Origin: an uncultured Clostridia bacterium
Lineage (GTDB): Bacteria; Bacillota_A; Clostridia; TANB77; CAG-508
Assembly: GCA_944393165.1 (NCBI GenBank)
Contig: CALXZF010000102.1
Span: forward strand, 1-10,325
Direction of reading: 5' to 3'
Length of the DNA stretch: 10,325 bases
The translations under genes and the position numbers were made by a program. Positions 6,494 through 10,325 of this stretch are shown piece by piece. The notes under the pieces were generated by a model that was given only the letters and a program-made list of their open reading frames with translations, had not been told where the DNA came from and searched no databases. Position 1 is the stretch's first letter, and every line of letters begins with the position of its first letter.

Positions 6494-8665
6494 ATGATAA
6501 ATAGTAAATTAATAAAATGTATTAGCATATTATTAATTATAACTTTTATGACAATACTATTTGCAAATCTATTCCTTGTAAATGAAGTAGAAGCAAAAGC
6601 ACAAAATACAAAGGATTACAAAAAAGGAAGTGACATATTAGATAAATATCCTGGATACTCAAGTCTAATAGACAATTTGCTAGAAGAACATCCAAACTGG
6701 ACTTTTACAATTTTATTTACAGGGCTTGATTGGGATGAAGTTATAAGAAATGAAACAACAGCTAAACACGGAAGAAATCTAGTTCAAGGAAAATCAGGAG
6801 AATGGATTTGCTCTGTGTGTGGAAATAAAGCTTATGATAACGGAAGTTGGAGATGTGCATCTGCAGCAACTGTTTCATATTATATGGATCCGAGAAATTC
6901 ATTATTCGAGGATTATATATTCCAATTTGAAAACCTAAAATGGATTGACGGAAAATATACAATCTCTGGAATAGAACAAATCTTAGACGGTTGTGATTAT
7001 CTTTTAAAGGATAAAATTACATATACAACCACAAGTGGTGGAAGTAAAACTATAAATAAATCATATGCAGAAGTAATTATGGATGCTGCAGAACAAGCAG
7101 GAATTAGCCCATATCACTTAGCATCTAGAATAAGACAAGAACAAGGAACCGGAAGTAAAGCATCAGCAACTGCAACTGGTACATATTCTGGATATAAAGG
7201 ATATTATAACTTCTTAAATGTAAATGCATCAGGAAGTGGAAGCACTGCAATAATTACAAGTGCATTAGAATATGCTAAAAGTAAAGGTTGGACAGACCCA
7301 GAAAAGTCAATAGAAGGTGGAGCTGAATTTTTAGCAAAAGAATATATTCAATATGGACAAACTACACTTTATTTAAAAAAATTCGATGTAGATGATAGTG
7401 ACGGAGATTTATATTGGCATCAATATCAACAAAATGTTTCAGCAGCTAGAACAGAAAGCTCAAGCATATTGCAAACATATAAAGATATAGATAGCGATTT
7501 GGATATGCCATTTAACTTTGTTATACCAGTATTTGAAGATATGCCAGATAGCAGATGTGCAATGCCTGGCACACAATCAATAGTAACACAAAATATACAA
7601 GTTACAGATGCTTCACTTGTGGTATATAAATCAAAAAGCAAGAGCTCAACAAAATTAGACACTCTTAAAAAGGGTGAACAATTATTAAGAATAGAAATTG
7701 GCTCTACAAAAGAAAGCGGATATGTATGGGACAAAGTTGTATTAAGTGACGGAACAAAAGGTTATGTTATTCAAGACGGATTTAAAGTAATAGATGATGT
7801 AACGAATTGTAATATAACAGCTATAGCAACAGAACCGGGAAATGTTAGAAATGGTCCAGGAACATCTGGAACAACAACATTAACCACACTAACAGTTGGA
7901 CAAAGAGTTACTATTATAGAAAAAGGAAAATATAATAATGTAGACGGATACAATTGGTCAAGAATAGTGTTAAGTGACGGAACACAAGGATACATAGTTG
8001 CAAGATATCTAGAAGAAGTAAATGATAGTGGTTCTACAGAATCTGGAAAAGACATAGTTAAAGTTGTATGCAATGGTGGATTAACTATAAGAAAATCTCC
8101 AGGAACAAGTTCTACTATATTAGGCTATGCTGATAAAGGAGACTTATTAACTAGAATAGAGAAAAATGTTTCAAATGCAAATGGATATGTATGGGATAAA
8201 ATAGTAACAGAATCTGGAAAAACTGGATATGTTGCTAGAGGCGATAGCAATGGAAATTATATAGAGCCAGTAGGTGGTACAAGTGGCAATGGATTTGAAA
8301 CAAGTGGAACAGAACTAGTATGTGAGCCAGATGTTACAGTAAGCAATATTACAAGTAAAATGTCTGGGGCAGTAATTAAAAATGCCAGTGGAAAAACAAT
8401 TACATCTGGAAGCCTTGGAACAGGCTATACAGTTACATATGAAGGAACAATATATACTATTGTTAAGTTGGGAGATGTAAACGGAGACGGAAAGATTAAT
8501 TCGGGGGATACTCTTGTTATAAAACAGCATATTGAAAACATAAAAAGTATTACCAATTCTAATTATAATGAGGCTGCAGACATCAATAGAGATAGTAAAA
8601 TTAATTCGGGAGACTCATTAATTGCAAAACAGCATATTGAAAATATAAAAGATATTAGTTTATAA
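6494..8665 (+). CDS. Secreted GH73-type glucosaminidase with three SH3b domains and a dockerin
   Basis: A 723-residue exported protein. Residues 1-36 form a signal peptide (hydrophobic core about 9-29, likely cleavage after EVEAKA). A module at about 45-170 contains a Cys cluster (C106, C109, C121) and SYYMDPRN. The catalytic domain (about 185-325) resembles the clostridial LytD/Bax-like glucosaminidases of GH73: SPYHLASRIRQEQG with Glu216 as the likely acid, GYYNFLNV, a GWTDPEKSIEGGAEFLAKEYI block and HQYQQNV. It should cut the glycan strands of peptidoglycan. Three bacterial SH3 domains follow (about 365-435, 437-506, 520-592), likely wall binders. After a small beta module (605-658) comes a dockerin-type pair of calcium loops, D661-D672 and D696-D707. 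The 8665 stop lies 20 bases before the next gene, so the two are co-transcribed. Substrate specificity is inferred from the family; wall remodelling or daughter-cell separation is the likely role. Confidence 0.88.
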   Translation: MINSKLIKCISILLIITFMTILFANLFLVNEVEAKAQNTKDYKKGSDILDKYPGYSSLIDNLLEEHPNWTFTILFTGLDWDEVIRNETTAKHGRNLVQGKSGEWICSVCGNKAYDNGSWRCASAATVSYYMDPRNSLFEDYIFQFENLKWIDGKYTISGIEQILDGCDYLLKDKITYTTTSGGSKTINKSYAEVIMDAAEQAGISPYHLASRIRQEQGTGSKASATATGTYSGYKGYYNFLNVNASGSGSTAIITSALEYAKSKGWTDPEKSIEGGAEFLAKEYIQYGQTTLYLKKFDVDDSDGDLYWHQYQQNVSAARTESSSILQTYKDIDSDLDMPFNFVIPVFEDMPDSRCAMPGTQSIVTQNIQVTDASLVVYKSKSKSSTKLDTLKKGEQLLRIEIGSTKESGYVWDKVVLSDGTKGYVIQDGFKVIDDVTNCNITAIATEPGNVRNGPGTSGTTTLTTLTVGQRVTIIEKGKYNNVDGYNWSRIVLSDGTQGYIVARYLEEVNDSGSTESGKDIVKVVCNGGLTIRKSPGTSSTILGYADKGDLLTRIEKNVSNANGYVWDKIVTESGKTGYVARGDSNGNYIEPVGGTSGNGFETSGTELVCEPDVTVSNITSKMSGAVIKNASGKTITSGSLGTGYTVTYEGTIYTIVKLGDVNGDGKINSGDTLVIKQHIENIKSITNSNYNEAADINRDSKINSGDSLIAKQHIENIKDISL
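8474..8662 (+). repeat. Duplicated dockerin calcium-loop repeat within the glucosaminidase
   Basis: Two copies of a 35-residue unit begin at 8474 and 8579. Each starts with an EF-hand-like loop (DVNGDGKINSGD, then DINRDSKINSGD) followed by a helix ending KQHIENIK. Positions 1, 3, 5 and 12 of both loops carry Asp/Asn suitable for calcium binding. The DNA copies are also similar, sharing stretches such as AAACAGCATATTGAAAA. This is the two-repeat layout of a type I dockerin. Confidence 0.85.
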
Positions 8666-8685
8666 GTATGGAGAAGAGGAAGCAT

Positions 8686-10323
8686 ATGAAAAAGAAGATA
8701 AGTATTATTGCATGTACAATTTTATTGGGATTCGTTCTATTATTTATTCTAGGAGGAAGAGCTAATGCTGCTAGCACAAATTTTTCTGCTAGTGATAATA
8801 CAGTAGAAGTAGGAGACACTATCAAGGTAACGGCGGAAGTTACTGCAACACAATGGGATCTCAATATTACAGTTAATGGAAGTCAAATTGCATCATCTAG
8901 TGAACTAGATAATTATAAGAGTAATATTACAGAATCGTTCAGCGGAACTTATAAAGCTACAAAAGAAGGAACAGTAACATTTGAATTATCCGGAGATATT
9001 ACTGATTTTAATCAAACAAATTCAAATGTGAACAAATCCATTACTGTAACAGTAAAAGCAAAGTCATCAACAGGCAGCTCAAGTGGTAGCGGTTCAAGCA
9101 GTTCTGGAAGTGGTTCAAGTAGTAGTGGAAATAGTAGTAGCGGTACACAAACAACTGCACCAAATTTTTCTTCAGTAAATGAAACAGTATATGCGACAAG
9201 CAGTGGAGTAAATGTTAGATCTAGTTATAGCACAAGTAGTAGTGCAATAGGTTCTTTACAAGAAGGGCAAAAACTTACAAGAACAGGAATAGCAACCAGA
9301 GCAGTAAATGGTATAACATGGAGCAGAGTAGAGTTTAATGGACAGACTGCATATGTTAGTAGCGCATATCTAACTAAAGAAGAACCTGAGCAAGAAAAAT
9401 CAAGTAACAACGATTTAAAATCATTAACAATTGAAGGATATACTATTAATCCTGAATTTAGTAGTGATGTAACTGAATATAATTTAAATGTTGGTCAAGA
9501 TATAGAAACATTAAGTATTGATGCAGTAGCAGAAGATGAAAATGCTAAAGTTGAAATTACAGGTAATGGAAATTTAGTAATTGGTCAAAATACAGTTGAA
9601 ATAAAAGTTACAGCAGAAGATGAAACAGTAAAAACATATACTATAAATGTAAATAGAGGAGAAGAACTACCTGCTGTGCATTTAACCGAACTTACAGTAG
9701 AAGGATACACATTAACACCTGAATTTAGTAGTGATGTTTATGAATATACATTAAACATAAATAATGTTAATGTGAAGAGTTTAAATATTAATGCGCAAAG
9801 CAATGACGAAAATGCCACCGTAGAAATTGCAGGAAATACTGATTTAAAACTTGGCGAAAATGTTATAACAATACTTGTACAATCTGAGAATAATGAAGTA
9901 GCTACATATCAAATAATTGTAAATATAGAGGAAGAAGTAGTAGTAGAAGAACAAATCATAGCAGGAATAGATAATAATGATTTATTCTTATATGGGGGTA
10001 TAGCATTAGCAGCACTAGTTATAATTATAATAATTATAGTTGTTTCAGTAAAAAGAAACCATAAAAATGATGACGAATTTGAAATGTATAATGCAGGATT
10101 TAGCTCTTTTGATACAAATAAGGATGATAAAGATGTTAAAGAAACATTGGTAAATGATAAAGTAGATGCAAATCAAAAACAACAATTAGATACACAAAAT
10201 GATGTGAAAAAAGAAAAGAAAAAAGATAGAAAAAGTTTAATTGATGAAAACTTTGGAGACAGTGTGAACAATACTGAATTTGAAGAAGATAGAACGAAAA
10301 GAAAAAGAGGCAAACATTTTTAG
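8686..10323 (+). CDS. Single-pass wall-facing membrane protein: Ig-like, SH3b, two cadherin-like domains
   Basis: A 545-residue protein of no established function. An in-frame ATG at 8668 would add six residues, but the sequence AGAGGAAG (8675-8682), well placed for the ATG at 8686, and the signal-peptide look of MKKKISIIA favour the later start. In order: signal peptide (1-28, cleavage likely after RANA); an Ig-like beta domain (30-124) with VEVGDTIKVTAEV; a Ser/Gly linker (127-160); one SH3b domain (165-230) with GVNVRSSYSTSSSAIGSL; two cadherin-like domains (243-324 and 333-414; PF12733-type, each with GYT..PEFSSDV.EY); a transmembrane helix (about 433-455); and a roughly 90-residue highly charged tail ending KRKRGKHF. 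The topology should be outside-to-inside, with the tail cytoplasmic. It lies 20 bases after the glucosaminidase and shares SH3b modules with it, suggesting a joint envelope role as wall sensor, anchor or hydrolase partner. No enzyme motif is visible. Confidence 0.85.
   Translation: MKKKISIIACTILLGFVLLFILGGRANAASTNFSASDNTVEVGDTIKVTAEVTATQWDLNITVNGSQIASSSELDNYKSNITESFSGTYKATKEGTVTFELSGDITDFNQTNSNVNKSITVTVKAKSSTGSSSGSGSSSSGSGSSSSGNSSSGTQTTAPNFSSVNETVYATSSGVNVRSSYSTSSSAIGSLQEGQKLTRTGIATRAVNGITWSRVEFNGQTAYVSSAYLTKEEPEQEKSSNNDLKSLTIEGYTINPEFSSDVTEYNLNVGQDIETLSIDAVAEDENAKVEITGNGNLVIGQNTVEIKVTAEDETVKTYTINVNRGEELPAVHLTELTVEGYTLTPEFSSDVYEYTLNINNVNVKSLNINAQSNDENATVEIAGNTDLKLGENVITILVQSENNEVATYQIIVNIEEEVVVEEQIIAGIDNNDLFLYGGIALAALVIIIIIIVVSVKRNHKNDDEFEMYNAGFSSFDTNKDDKDVKETLVNDKVDANQKQQLDTQNDVKKEKKKDRKSLIDENFGDSVNNTEFEEDRTKRKRGKHF
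9064..9147 (+). repeat. Low-complexity Ser/Gly linker coding sequence
   Basis: About 28 codons encode almost only Ser and Gly (GSSSGSGSSSSGSG-type), from tandem AGT/GGT/TCA/AGC triplets. It joins the Ig-like and SH3b domains as a flexible spacer. Such tracts can vary in length between strains by slippage or recombination. Confidence 0.8.
9412..9927 (+). repeat. Tandem duplication of cadherin-like domain coding sequence
   Basis: Two domain copies, about 9412-9657 and 9682-9927, are offset by 267 bp. A 20-base stretch is identical between them (9451-9470 and 9718-9737) and encodes PEFSSD. The proteins align along the whole length, including GYT(I/L), SSDV.EY.LN, DENA.VEI.GN and a closing TY.I.VN. 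This indicates an internal duplication of one PF12733-type domain. Confidence 0.8.
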
Positions 10324-10325
10324 AA

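Noticed and set aside
7426..8073. Two minus-strand frames of about 100 codons opposite the SH3b region
   Set aside because: The plus-strand frame encodes clear SH3b repeats; the antisense frames lack ribosome binding sites and known motifs.
8668..8685. Alternative start of the membrane protein six codons upstream
   Set aside because: The ATG at 8668 follows the previous stop by two bases and has no good ribosome binding site, whereas AGAGGAAG is well placed for 8686. Not fully excluded, since translational coupling could use it.
8686..8720. Possible lipobox (IIAC) in the membrane protein's signal peptide
   Set aside because: The Cys is only the tenth residue, before the hydrophobic core instead of after it, and a normal ANA cleavage site follows the core.

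Overview
The window looks like a chromosomal segment of a low-GC Gram-positive bacterium, most likely one of the Clostridia. The reasons are AT-rich codon use (many ATA, AGA and AAA codons), strong AGGAGG-type ribosome binding sites, sigma-A-like promoters, the Firmicutes-style order rpsP-khpA-rimM-trmD-rplS, and secreted proteins carrying SH3b, dockerin and cadherin-like modules. The exact taxon cannot be fixed from sequence alone. Codons are standard and TGA is used as a stop.

Region 1 (1-2119, + strand) is a ribosome-biogenesis operon: the last codons of rpsP (S16), then khpA (KH-domain RNA-binding protein), rimM (30S maturation factor), trmD (tRNA m1G37 methyltransferase) and rplS (L19). 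L19 has an unusual acidic Ala/Glu/Pro/Val-rich tail of about 65 residues. The khpA-rimM gap holds an AT-rich stem-loop and a possible extended -10 promoter; the ylqD gene found there in Bacillus subtilis is absent.

Region 2 (2120-2266) is the gap between convergent transcription units. It is almost filled by a roughly 140-bp palindromic repeat with GGGGACGG-cored, GGGACA/TGTCCC hairpins in inverted orientation. It resembles a REP doublet (REPIN) and could also terminate transcription from both sides.

Region 3 (2267-6394, - strand) is transcribed as tsaE, then a tsaB-rimI fusion, then a Lon-like AAA+/S16 protease. TsaE and TsaB belong to the t6A37 tRNA modification machinery, and RimI is the S18/TsaD N-terminal acetyltransferase. 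tsaD itself is not in the window.

Region 4 (6417-10323, + strand) leaves the same 156-bp intergenic region through a near-consensus promoter (TTGACG-17-TATACT), with an inverted repeat over the predicted start site. It encodes a secreted GH73-type peptidoglycan glucosaminidase with three SH3b domains and a C-terminal dockerin pair. A single-pass membrane protein follows directly, with an Ig-like domain, a Ser/Gly linker, one SH3b, two cadherin-like domains, one transmembrane helix and a charged cytoplasmic tail. Co-transcription and the shared SH3b modules suggest the two act together at the cell wall.

The most interesting parts are this envelope gene pair and its operator-like site, the TsaB-RimI fusion coupled to a Lon-like protease, the L19 tail, and the REPIN-like element. 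No CRISPR array, tRNA, rRNA, transposase or prophage gene was recognised.
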